From: Gammaproteobacteria bacterium
Lineage (GTDB): Bacteria > Pseudomonadota > Gammaproteobacteria > Pseudomonadales > Cellvibrionaceae
Direction of reading: 5' to 3'
Length of the DNA stretch: 43,394 nt
NCBI GenBank assembly: GCA_021151835.1
Contig: JAGKWO010000037.1
Span: 1 to 43,394 of the forward strand
The first letter of the stretch is position 1; every line of letters starts with the position of its first letter. Below are positions 17,254-28,900 of the stretch, piece by piece. The position numbers were made by a program, and so were the translations under genes. Under the pieces are notes generated by a model, which was not told the DNA's origin, did no database searches, and saw nothing but the letters and a program-made list of their open reading frames with translations.

Positions 17254-17736
17254 TTACAGAGGTTTAGCAGTTGCCAAATCATAACCCACGCGTTGCGGAG
17301 TAGCTGATTTGTTGCTCTTATCATAGTCGCTGTAATTAACCATGATTTTGGAGAAGCTGAGAGAAATTGACTCAACTGGATCACTTTCTGAATCAGAAGA
17401 TACTGAGTATCCACTAACCAAAACGTTTTCCAAAGTATAGGTCAGGAACTCAACCAACTTGTCTGAACCAGTTTGTACAAACTTAATTACTACTTTTTTA
17501 CCTGCAGAACCGGTCACAGCTTCTTTGAACAAAGAAGTGCTGGAAATATCAGTCAGCTTAGTGAAAGTAACTTCGCTGATGGTTGGACGGGTAGCTTCGC
17601 GGTTTGCCAGGTTACCAGCTTCCATAGAAATGCCACGACCAACACCAAACTGCAGTGAACTCACGGTAAGATGATCTTTGTAACCGTCGGCAGTAGTATT
17701 TCCCTTAATACCTTCGTATTCGATATAGATAGCCAT
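17254..17736 (-). CDS. hcp: Hcp (TssD) type VI secretion tube protein
   Basis: A 160-residue protein, MAIYIEYEGIKGNTTADGY, with GRGISMEAGNLANREATRPTISEVTFTKLTDISS and later ISLSFSKIMVNY. This is the standard Hcp1 family signature and length. Hcp forms hexameric rings that stack into the inner tube. A Shine-Dalgarno AAGGAG lies about nine bases before the ATG. It is the first gene of the cassette, with the promoter expected in the 200-bp gap before the two-partner transporter gene. No sheath or baseplate genes follow, so this Hcp should work with a chromosomal T6SS. Confidence 0.95.
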   Translation of the reverse strand: MAIYIEYEGIKGNTTADGYKDHLTVSSLQFGVGRGISMEAGNLANREATRPTISEVTFTKLTDISSTSLFKEAVTGSAGKKVVIKFVQTGSDKLVEFLTYTLENVLVSGYSVSSDSESDPVESISLSFSKIMVNYSDYDKSNKSATPQRVGYDLATAKPL

Positions 17737-17935
17737 TTTAATTACTCCTTAGTTTTTAAGTACTACACATATAAAGCAATCAACTTACGCCAAAACTACT
17801 ACGTCAATTGTCTGCCACAAAAGCTTTACGAGGGTTACTCGTTAACCAGTCGATGTTATCTCATTTCATCTATCTGAACAATGACATGCATTTATTCATT
17901 CATGCCTAGTTGTGATCCAATCCTCAAACCAATTG
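17737..17935. promoter_or_regulatory. Gap carrying the hcp promoter region
   Basis: About 200 bp between hcp and the end of the two-partner transporter gene. It must hold the promoter of the T6SS cassette. I tested by eye for sigma70 and sigma54 spacings and found no convincing match; a TTGACG and a TATATG occur but not at usable spacing. The only sure element is the AAGGAG ribosome site at its end. Confidence 0.4.
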
Positions 17936-19858
17936 TCAAAAGCTATATTGGAAATCAAAGTACAGTTTCATGCCATCCCCTGGTTCTTTATCCAGCGTCG
18001 TTTCCTCTTCGGTTTCATCATCCAATGACTCCAATGCAGAATTTTTTGAGTTCACAGGAAATGCGAACGACAAGTTGCCTCTAAAACCATCCTTAAAGGC
18101 CAACTTAATACCAACACCAGCATCGATCAGATGCGTTCTAACTGATGATTCGCCTTCCATTATTGCGTTGTTTACACCATAACTTGCATCGAGGAATAGA
18201 TACGGTTGGAGTAGCTTTTCCCAGCGCTCCCCGGCTATTGTCTTCCCACCAAAACCAGGACCATCAAATACCCAATCAGCGCCCAGATAAACTCCATCAT
18301 CGGCAAAAAATTCATTGATTTTGTACCCGCGCGCGCGCGTTGGTCCTGCCAAACCAAATTGCAATACTTCGGAGAGGGATGAGCCCGAATATTGGCCCAC
18401 TGCTCGCAAGATCAATTTAGTTTCTTTTTTGGTAAAGGGGATTCTTAAAAATGAAAGCCGTGAATAATCGAGGGATACCAGGGTTGCTTTTAAGTCTTGC
18501 CCCTCCTCTGCCCCTTCAACAAACTCAGAATAAGTCAGGACTATTCCACCTTGATGAAGAACCCTGTCCTGCTCATTCAGTGTGTCAAAGGAATAGCCAA
18601 GATCCAATTTATTTACTGTTTTATCCAATCCGGCGTTGGATAAACTACCAAATTCAATTTGCGAATTAATTTTGGAATAACCAAGGCTAATGTTCTGATT
18701 GTTAGTCCGCGATCGGCTGATTTTATAGGTTAAGTTTGCATCAGTAACCAGAGATTTTCCCGAGATTTCAAAATCAGTTGTTAAGTCTGCATTATCGTCA
18801 GTAACAAAATCATTCGATGAAACACCAAGCGAAAATTGTGTACGGGGCGTGTACACAGGCAGGGAATAACGGGCTGAACCATAAACAGAATTTTCGGGGT
18901 TAAATGACCCTAAAACCCCCAGTTGAAACTCGTCACCCAGTGTTAATGGATTATTCCAATGAAAGTCAGCATAGGCACGATATTCGCCGGTAGCTTCTGA
19001 ACCGTGGTTATCAAGGCGCAAATTGGAACTTAATCGACGTTCGCGATTGAAATTAATATTTAACTTGGTATCGCCAACCTGAGTTCCCGGTTCAAAGTAA
19101 CCACTGGCATTAACACCAGGCAAGTCATTTACCAAATACAGGTTTTCTTCAATAACATTATTGGATACCGGTTTTCCCAACGATGGTTTGAATATACGTT
19201 TAACCATCTTGTCAGAATAGATTTTGTTATTATTTACTTGCACCTCTCCCAATTGCCCCAGCAGTAGGGTGATTGTTACAACTCCATCGCGTACATGCTG
19301 CTGGGGAATATAGGCTTTCGCCAGAATGAAACCGCGTTCACGATAGTAGCGCGTGATAGTATCGGCTACTGTCTCGATCATACCTAACGTAATACCACGC
19401 TGACGGCGTTGCTCGCGGATCAAAAATACCAATTTTTGCACGTCGACCGGATCAACATGTCGACCTTCGGTTTCTTTTTCTATTTGTGCCACCAAATCTG
19501 ATACTTGTTTGATTTCATCAATAGTGTAACCAGATTCCAGCCGCTCACCCTCATCCATCATATCGAAACGGATTTTCTCTACCTGTTCAACAATTTCCTT
19601 TCGGGTAATTCCAAATTCAGGATATTCCACCAATCCCTGCACACGAAATTCCGTTACATTTAAACGCGGACCAGCCTCCGGATTTGGATCCCGATCACGC
19701 AATGCAGGAATATCCAAATCCAATAACAAGCTTTCACGCTCATATTCAGGAACCTCCGAGGTATCTGGCATTTCCAGAAAGCCCGCATGGGAAAAACTAG
19801 CCGCAGCCAACAGCGTCCATAGAGTTGCTGTAAAAAAAAACCTTATTTTTAAACGCAT
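17936..19858 (-). CDS. ShlB/FhaC/HecB-type two-partner secretion outer-membrane transporter
   Basis: A 640-residue protein. A signal segment (MRLKIRFFFTATLWTLLAAASFSHA) precedes an acidic Pro-rich stretch and two POTRA-like domains (LNVTEFRVQGLVEYPEFGIT..., ITRYYRERGFILAKAYIPQQHVRDGVVTITLLLGQLGEVQV). A 16-strand barrel region follows (SSNLRLDNHGSEATGEYRAYADFHWNNPL, ending FDFQYSF with the terminal aromatic). TRARGYKINEF is the conserved VRGY-type motif of the L6 loop. Start at 19858 is preferred over an upstream TTG. It begins 44 bp after the exoprotein gene on the same strand, so the pair is one locus and this protein should export that exoprotein. Confidence 0.9.
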   Translation of the reverse strand: MRLKIRFFFTATLWTLLAAASFSHAGFLEMPDTSEVPEYERESLLLDLDIPALRDRDPNPEAGPRLNVTEFRVQGLVEYPEFGITRKEIVEQVEKIRFDMMDEGERLESGYTIDEIKQVSDLVAQIEKETEGRHVDPVDVQKLVFLIREQRRQRGITLGMIETVADTITRYYRERGFILAKAYIPQQHVRDGVVTITLLLGQLGEVQVNNNKIYSDKMVKRIFKPSLGKPVSNNVIEENLYLVNDLPGVNASGYFEPGTQVGDTKLNINFNRERRLSSNLRLDNHGSEATGEYRAYADFHWNNPLTLGDEFQLGVLGSFNPENSVYGSARYSLPVYTPRTQFSLGVSSNDFVTDDNADLTTDFEISGKSLVTDANLTYKISRSRTNNQNISLGYSKINSQIEFGSLSNAGLDKTVNKLDLGYSFDTLNEQDRVLHQGGIVLTYSEFVEGAEEGQDLKATLVSLDYSRLSFLRIPFTKKETKLILRAVGQYSGSSLSEVLQFGLAGPTRARGYKINEFFADDGVYLGADWVFDGPGFGGKTIAGERWEKLLQPYLFLDASYGVNNAIMEGESSVRTHLIDAGVGIKLAFKDGFRGNLSFAFPVNSKNSALESLDDETEEETTLDKEPGDGMKLYFDFQYSF

Positions 19859-19902
19859 TTTTATTATTCCAATCACTTTCAATTGTTTCAGTTCCTTAAT
19901 TT

Positions 19903-22900
19903 TTATAGATCTTCACTATCATCAAAACGCTGGTCCACCGGTAACAAGATTGCTACTTCATCATGTACATAGTTTCTCAAGTTAGTAAAAATTGCGGGAT
20001 CAATTTCACTTAATCCTTCAATTTGAATTAACTGATCACGACCGGAAATTATGCTATCCGAAGGAACTTTAGATAAGTCATTCATAACTTTTGGTTTAAT
20101 GCCTTCATACCATTTTACAAAGCTCAATCGAGCATTTTGGTTATACACTTCCGGGATTTGCATAACAATTTTGCGATTGCGCTCACCGAAGTCAAATGAC
20201 GAATTATATTTGAAGGTGGCAATGTTAGCGATGATATCGGGATTCTTGGCATCGGCTACATTTTCCGCACGCACCATTCCGCCGGTAATCGTCAATAACA
20301 ATTGCCCCCCAGAAACGCTATTTGCCCCCGAGTTAATTACGCCACCTTGAGTTCGCGCGTCATTATTGGTCGGGCTAAAGTAACTATTATTGGTGTTATC
20401 CAGAATAATATCGCCAAGGTTGCTAATACCAATATCACCATTGTTAGCCAGTTGTTCAATTTTCAGTGCTTTATTATTGGCTATATTGATATTTGATTCC
20501 TGTGCGCTGCCCAAACTACCGGCATTGCGAACTGATAACACATCAACATTCGTTTCAATTGCATCAGCACTGGCCGCGTCCCCCAGGCCAGAACCAATTC
20601 CATTTACCGCATCGGCCTGCCAACGAGTAGCAATAATATTGATGGCACTACCATTACCATCTTTAATAGCGTTTTTTGCCGTTGTAGTGGTAGAACCATT
20701 GACCGACTTTAAACTAGCTAACTGTAAATTATTGCCATCAATAACAATGTTTCCATTTAATGATTCCATTTCGGCTGACGTAAACATTGTAAGATCGCCT
20801 GTAGTGGCAACTTTTAGATTTCCGCCACTGACTATTTTTGAATGCTGTTCGATAGTGTTTGCAGCCAACTCAATTCCAGTGCCTTCCTGCCCAAGCAAAT
20901 TTCCATCAGTATTCAAGGTAATTTTGCCATTTCCAGCATTGAGGGAAATCTGCCGTGAGGTAATTGATTTGTTGGCAACTATGCCTTGCGCGGTGACAGA
21001 AGTAGAACCCTTGCTAGCGTTTAGCGTAGCCAATTGCAGGTTATTACCAGTTAATACTATATCGCCATTCACAGATTCGATTACGGCGGCGTCAGCCATA
21101 GTTACATCACCTGTGGCATTTACTTTTACAGTACCGCCACTGACTATTTTTGAACGCTGCTCGATATTATTTGCTGTTAACTCAATACCGGTACCCTCTT
21201 GACCTTGCAAATTACCGCTGTCATTCAAGGTAAGTTTTCCATTCAACGCATTTAATGTGAATTGTTTGGAGGTAATTGAATCATTAATGGTTAAACCTTG
21301 TGATTCAATATTAATCGCGTCCGCAGCAACAATATTTTTTGCAACTGTAACAGCGGCATCTGACTGTACTTTCAGGTTTTTAGTATTAATGCCGGAAGTA
21401 TTATTACAATCAGTTGTGCAGGAAGTACTTAATATGATTCCACCTGAAGAACGAAGGTGCGTATCATTGGTAACATTTAAACCAACCGTAGTGAAACCGT
21501 TGCTATCGAACAAATCAAGTTTGCTTGCGCGAGCGACTGTGATTTGATTAATGTCATTGCCTGCATGCATTAAACTGATTTCATTACCAGCATTTAATGT
21601 TGCCAACCCGGCGACAGAGAAAACGCCCAAACCCTTGATACTGGTACTTGAACTCAGTACGGCGTTTTGTGCAACTAAATCCCCCAGCGATAACGCTTGC
21701 AAATTATCCAGCGTAACATTTCCAGCAGCTTTAAGGCTCACACTACCGGCTAGTGAATTATTGTTGCCAAGATCAATATTGCCGAGCAAGGATTCCAGAT
21801 TCAGATTACCCGAATAAGTAAGGGAACCGGCGGATGTTAGATTACTACCTGCTTTAATATCCACCAATTCAGTAGTAGAAACATTAAAGTTTTTAAATAC
21901 CAATGCATCCTGCTCATTAAGGTAAACTGCACCATTAGTAGCACTCAAGGAGATATCATTAACTGCCGTATTCAATCTCGCTGTTGCAGACCCCACACTA
22001 CCAGTGTTAACCAATTCCAATGATTGGGCTTGAATCTTGCCGGCATTCTCCGCCAGCACACGCAGGTTATTGAATGTAACTGTCGATTCGATACCTACGG
22101 TACCATCCACAATAGCCTGATCATCTGCTGTTCCATTGACGATCAAGTTGGATTTGTTGGTATAGTTAACGGTAGACAAATTATTAATATTGTAACGACC
22201 CGTTAACAAGCGGAAGGTGTCTGCAGTTGTGGTTCCAAAAATCGATAAACTTTTGGCCAGAACATTATCAAATACATTTAATACATTGGAATAAAGTATT
22301 GAGTAAGTGCTACCCGCGGTGCTGACATACTCATGGCGACCTAATTGGTGTGACACTTTATAATCAGTATCACCTCCCTCTACTGTCAAACGATTAGCAC
22401 CCTCACCGCCATCAATGTCAGCAGTGCCTTCTGCACCCGAAGCAATAGTGAACGTAAATCTATCATCACCGGCACCAGCTTTAATTTTTCCAGCAATCGC
22501 GCTCGCGCGAATATCGAAGGTATCGTCGCCATCACCCGAGTCAATATTACCGCTGATAGTCGCATTATTGATAACAAAGTTATCTTGTTTGTTTCCGCCT
22601 TTCAGTACACCGAAATTTTCAAACTCAATAGCGTCGTTCAAGGTCCCGCGATTAGCGCCGGTTAATGACCAGTTATTGATAATATTGGCAGCAGTTAATG
22701 TGCTATCTACATTATTGCCAATATATTTTTCAACATTCGTAAAACCAATGCTTTCACCTGTTGTAGTAATGACCACATTGGCATTATTGGATTTGGATAG
22801 ATCAACGTTATCGCGAATTGCCTGGCCACCACCATCGACAAGCCCGGTCACTCTTCCCAGTGCTTCGAAGACAAATAAATCATCCTGGTTGCCACCGGAA

Positions 22901-25900
22901 ATATGTTTGAATTGTGTGAAGGTAATTGTTCCCGTTTCAGCGGCTGCAATGCGCCCTGCATTTACATCATCAAGCGTCCAGGTGTTGGTAAAGTTATCAC
23001 CGATTAGGCGATTGGATTGATCCGCGTCGCCTTTAATAACTTCAATTTTATCGACAGATAGCACACCGGATGCAAGTGCCGCCTTGGATGAATTAAGTTG
23101 GACTGTTATATCGCGATCACTCGCAGATAAATCCAATATGTCTTGACCATCGCCCAAATCCAGATGCCCGGTCAATGTGGCAGCACTATTGTCGAATACC
23201 ACCACATCGGCAAAGGCACTACCTGTTAAATTTGCAAAACCAGTGAAATTTATTTTTTTGTTTAACACCCCGGCATTTGCTGCATTGATGTGCCACTCAT
23301 TACCATTAAAGTCACCTTTTAAGGTGTTTAAGAAATTGTTGTTAGCGTTGATAGTTTCAATATTAAGCAAATTAATATCTGCATCGGTTTGTGCATCTAC
23401 CGCTACCTGAATCGCTTTATCAATAGCAAGTAAATTGACGGTATCCGCACCGCCACCACCATCAACGATTCCCTTCAACCAGGAAATATTCGCAAAACTG
23501 AACACATCAACAAAACTACCACCTTGTAGATTTGCAATGTTAATAAAATCGAGGTTGCTATTAAGGCGACCATTTCCCTGATTATCAATTTGCCAGATAT
23601 TGTTTTGTAACGTGCTAATCAATGACGAATTAGTATTGGTATTTGCAATCAACCGGCTAATATTTTTCAGGTTGGTGCCGGCATTCAATGCAGTCCCATT
23701 CGCGATAAATTGCTGGTCTTTTATCGACAGTGATGCATCAATAATATTGTTTCCACCACCGCCATCAATGTTGCCAATCCACTGGCCGTTTTCGATATAT
23801 TTAAAGGTATCATTACCTGAACCACCGACCAAATTAGTAAAGTTTTCAAATGAAACTTTATTGTTATTGATGGTAATACTGCCATCGTTGATACCATCGC
23901 CGAAACTTGAGCTTGCGCCAATTTCCCAGATATTGTCCCCGGAATTTACCTGGATGGTACTGGTAAAACCATTGCCCGAGGCACTATTACCCACCACACC
24001 TTCGATGCCATTAATACCGGTATTACCAAGGCCACCGCTGCCACCAAGAACGATGACGAAATTTTCCTTGCGTTGTGAATAGTCAACCAAATCTATACCG
24101 CTGCCACCATCAATACTTTTGGTTACTGTACCTTGAACGTCGAAACGATCGCTGTTACTGCCACCACGCAAGTCGCCGAAGTTAATAAAATTCACGGACG
24201 TTTCGAGCAGCGGATCTACTGCACGCTCTACAACACCAAGGTTTTGACCGGTAATTCTCCAGCGATACGCAGCATCACTTGCACCAATCAAAACATGGTT
24301 GTCCTGATTGCTGGTCGAGGCAGTAATTTCTTCGACATTAACAACGTTCAGGGCAGCGGTTTGTTGATTGCCAAGTTCAATCGTCAGGTTTCCTGTGATC
24401 GCCGATAAATTCAGCGAATCTTTAATAGTATTTTGTGTTGCAGATGAGCCACCATCAATCAGGCCTGTGATATATCCGTTCGCCTCAAAACTAAATAAAT
24501 CGACGCCTTGATTACCTAAAAGATTTTCTACTCCCTCAAATTCAATAACGGCTGTCGGTGTTGCGGTTGCACTCAATGTACCTCTATTGGTCTGCTTAAT
24601 AATCCAGGAGTTTGCCTGGTTACTCGCTACCAGGGTATCTGCACCGGAACCCCCGGTAAGATTCTGTATATTGGCAAATGATGCAACGTAGATGTTGGCA
24701 GTAGCAGCTGTTGCAACATTCCCTGAATTTGCACCAGCCATTGTCCAGATCGTATCCTGGTTACGTCCCTTCAGCGTGTTAGTGCCTACACCACCATCAA
24801 TCAAACTAGCTACGCCATTATTGGCAAACTCAAAAACGTCGTTCCCTTCGTTACCAAATATAGTGGCGGCGGCCGATTGGATAATAAAGGTATCCACCGC
24901 ATTGCCACCATTCAGGATTTGAATATTGGAGAAATTATTTACGTAGAAATCATTACTCGTTGTTGCGATATTGCCTGCATTACTGGAGACGATTGTCCAA
25001 CGGTTATCCGCATCGCGCGCTGTTAACGTGTTGGTGCCCCCCCCGCCATTAACTGAATTTGCACGACCACTGGTACCGAAAGCAAACTGATCGTTGTCTG
25101 CCCCGCCCAGAAGATCACCAACCGTCGTATATATATTGAAAATGTTATCGCCATTACCCGCATTAATACTGTTGGTGACATTGGCATTGATATCAAAGAT
25201 ATCCGCCAGATTACCGCCAATAAGCGTTTGGATATTATTAAAACCGGAAACGTAAGCAGGCCCACCGGTTACCGACACTTTGCCTGCATTGGTTGCAGTG
25301 ATAGACCAGGTATTGGTGGTGTTGCGGCCTACAATACGGTTCTCGCCATTCCCACCGTCAATTAACGTCGCTGAACCAGCGTTATCAGCGCTACTGAAAA
25401 TAAATTGGTCGTCATCGTCGTTACCATACAAATTCCCGGCGGCAGCATTAATTCTGAATTCATCATTTCCGCTGCCACCATTAATGCTGGCAATAGCCGC
25501 GTTTATCTGGAAGATATCTACAGCCGTTCCACCAAAAATATTCTGAATATTGCTAAATGCAGAAACATAAGTAGCGCCGTTTGTGAGCGCCAGGTTACCG
25601 CTATTCGCACTGGTAATTTGCCAGGTATTGGCTGCGTTCCTGCCAGTTAAATTATTGCTTCCGGCACCACCATCCAATGTGGTTACTGAACTGGATTGAC
25701 CAATAAGGGTGAAGGAATCATTGCCCGCTTCGCCATTTAATTGATTAGCGTTAGCAAAAATATTGAAACTGTCATCACCAGCACCACCTTTAATAATGCC
25801 GGCATAACTATTCGTAATATTGAAAATATCAACACTGCTACCACCTTGCAGTGTCTGGATATCATTAAATGAATTTACGTAGAGAGCACCGTTGGTGACT

Positions 25901-28900
25901 CTTAAACGGCCCTGGTCTGCACCACTAATTTCCCAGGTATTTAGACCGTTGCGGCCTACCAGGCTATTAACGCCGCCGCCGCCCGATACGCTATTCGCCC
26001 TGCCTGACTCGCCAAATACAAAACTGTCATTACCTGCACCGCCGGAAATATCACCTACATCTGCATTAATGGTGAAAGTATTATCGCCAGCACCAGCGTT
26101 AATGGCGTTATTAACAGTCGCGTTGATAATAAAATTATCAGCTCCTGTGCCGCCATTCAGGGTTTGGATATTTTTGAATTCAGTTACGTAATTGGTACCG
26201 GCGGTTAACGCCAGAGTCCCGGTGTTTTGGCCGCTAATCGTCCAGGTATTATCCTGATTGCGACCAGTTAAACTATTGCTTCCACTACCGCCATCAATAG
26301 TCGAAGCTGTACCGGTATTTGCATCGCTACTAAATAGGAAACTATCGTTGCCGTCTTCACCTTGTAACAGATTAACAACCGCTTCGATGTTGAAAATATC
26401 ATTGTCTGCACCGCCGTTTACTGTTCCGGAGAATGCAAATTTCAGATCAAATGTATCGACTGCATTACCGCCTTGCAATACCTGGATATTGGAAAAACCG
26501 GAGACATAGGTAGTGCCCGTTGTTGCGCGCAGTGAGCCGGTATTAGCCGCAGTTAATACCCAGGTATTTGCACTGTTACGCCCGACCAGTGTATTGGTTC
26601 CTGCACCGCCATCAATTGAATTGGCAGAGCCAGTCGCATCAAAAATAAATCGATCATTATCAACACCACCGGTCAAACTTCCTACGAGGGTATTTACATT
26701 AAAAACGTTATTTCCTGCACCGGCAAAAATGCCATTGGACACATTGGCATTAATAACAAAGGTATCGGCATCGCTACCGCCATTTAATGTCTGGATGGAT
26801 GTAAAGGAAGTGACGTACGCGGAGGCATTGGTAATACCTAAAGAACCGGCATCCAGGGAGCTGACTGTCCAGGTGTTAGCCGCATTGCGCCCGGTCAAAC
26901 TGTTAACGCCCGCGCCACCATTTATGAGCGTTGCCGAACCCTGATTATTTGCACTTGAAAAAATAAAACTATCGTTGTCATCTTCACCAAATAGCTGGTT
27001 TACCTGTGCATTAACAGCGAAAGTGTCATTGCCAGCACCGCCTCTGATTGAACCGGTAAAAAGGAAATTCAAATTAAACAGATCGGTATCGCTACCGCCC
27101 TGGAGGGTTTGAATATTTGAAAACGACGAAACATAATTTACGCCAGCCGATGCAAGCACACCCTGGTTATCAGCCGTGAGCGTCCAGGTATTGGCAATAT
27201 CCTTAGCCTGCAAAGTATTTGAACCACCCGCGCCATCTATACTATTCGCAGAGCCCGAACTGCCAAAAACAAAACGGTCATTACCATCCTCACCCCGCAG
27301 TTCGTTAACGCTTGCATTGATGTTAAAGACATCGGCACCCGATCCACCGTTAATAAGACCGCTGAATACATTATTTAAACTAAACGTATCTACCGCGGTA
27401 CCACCTTGTAAGACTTGAATATTGCTGAATGAGTTGAGATACGCGGTACCCAAAAGATCATCGGTAAGTGATCCTGATTCCGCCAGATTAATGGCCCAGG
27501 TTGTAGCTCTATTTTTTCCAACCAGAGTGTTAACCCCACCTGCACCATTAACAGAATTCGCCGATCCATTATTGAGGAAAATAAATGAATCGTTATTTGC
27601 ACCACCGACTAAATCGCCCACTACTGCATTGATATTGAAAATATTATCGCCTGCCCCGGAATTAATACTGCCAGTCATCGCCGCGTTAATATTAAATATG
27701 TCAACACCGGTAGAACCTGTGAGTGATTGGATGTTGCTAAAGGTAGTTACATAAAGCGCGCCGGATGTAATACCTAATGTGCCTGCGTTTTGGCTGCTGA
27801 TAGTCCAGGTATTGTTATCGATGCGACCGATCAGGGTATTTGCATCTGCGCCACCATCAATATTGGCGGCAGTACCAGCATTTGCGGCTGAACTGAAAAT
27901 AAATCTGTCGTTACCGGCTTCACCGTTCAATATATTCACAGCAGCATTGATGTTGAATACATCATTACCAGCACCACCGTTGATAGTGCCATCGAAATTA
28001 TTGGAGAGGTTGAACGTATCAATGCCACTTCCACCTTGCAAAACTTGCATGCCGGTGAAGTTGGCAAGATAAGTGGTTCCACCTACCGAGATATTGCCAA
28101 TATTTGCCGCGGTGAATGCCCAGGTATTGGCCGCATCTTTTGCGATCAGGGTATCAGTGCCATTTTGACCATTCAGTGTTCCGCTTAAACTACCGGCGGT
28201 TTCGAATGTGAATGTATCGTGCTGGCTGCCGCCGGAAAGGTTTTTGAAGTTGCTAAAGGTAATAGCACCAGGTGCACCGAAATTAATACTACCGGAATCC
28301 GCGCCATTAATTATCCAGGCATTATTGTTATTCTCGCCAATTAAGGTTGAATCAACGAGCGCGCTACCCACAAAATCTGTTACACCGGTAACTCCGGCAG
28401 CACCTAAAGTGACTTCAACAGTTCCGGTATTAACAGTGGCATAGCTTATTGTGTCTGCGCCAGCGCCAGCGAATATTTGTATATCCGTAAACTGACCGAC
28501 GTAGGTTTCCGGAATACCATTAGTTTGTTCCAATTTGCCAGCGCCATTGCCAGTCATTGACCAGGTATTTTTTACACCAGTTCCGGCACGCGCAATGATC
28601 GCGTTTCCTTCAGCTGCACCACCGCCATCTATAACACCGCTAATGGAGGAATTAGCGACGGTAGAAAAATCAAATGTATCTTTACCGGTGCCACCGGTTA
28701 ACGTATTAAATTTAGAAAAATTAATATCAGAAAAACCGGTTTCTTTAATCGTGCCCTGATTAGCCCCTGTTATAGTCCAGACATTTATTCCGCCAGCTTT
28801 AACAATTTCTGCATCAACATTATCTTTTCCGATAAATGATGTAACACCGGTGGAGCCAGTTGACCCCAGGGTGACTTTAACTGTACCAGCACCGAAATTT

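Noticed and set aside
17760..17830. Sigma54 promoter before hcp
   Set aside because: A GG...GC pair is present, but the spacing is 12 rather than 10 bases.
20390..21202. Long plus-strand open frame opposite the exoprotein
   Set aside because: Antisense shadow of the giant gene. It is Pro/Ala/Leu-heavy as expected from the reverse of Asn/Gly/Thr-rich repeats, with no family match or ribosome site.
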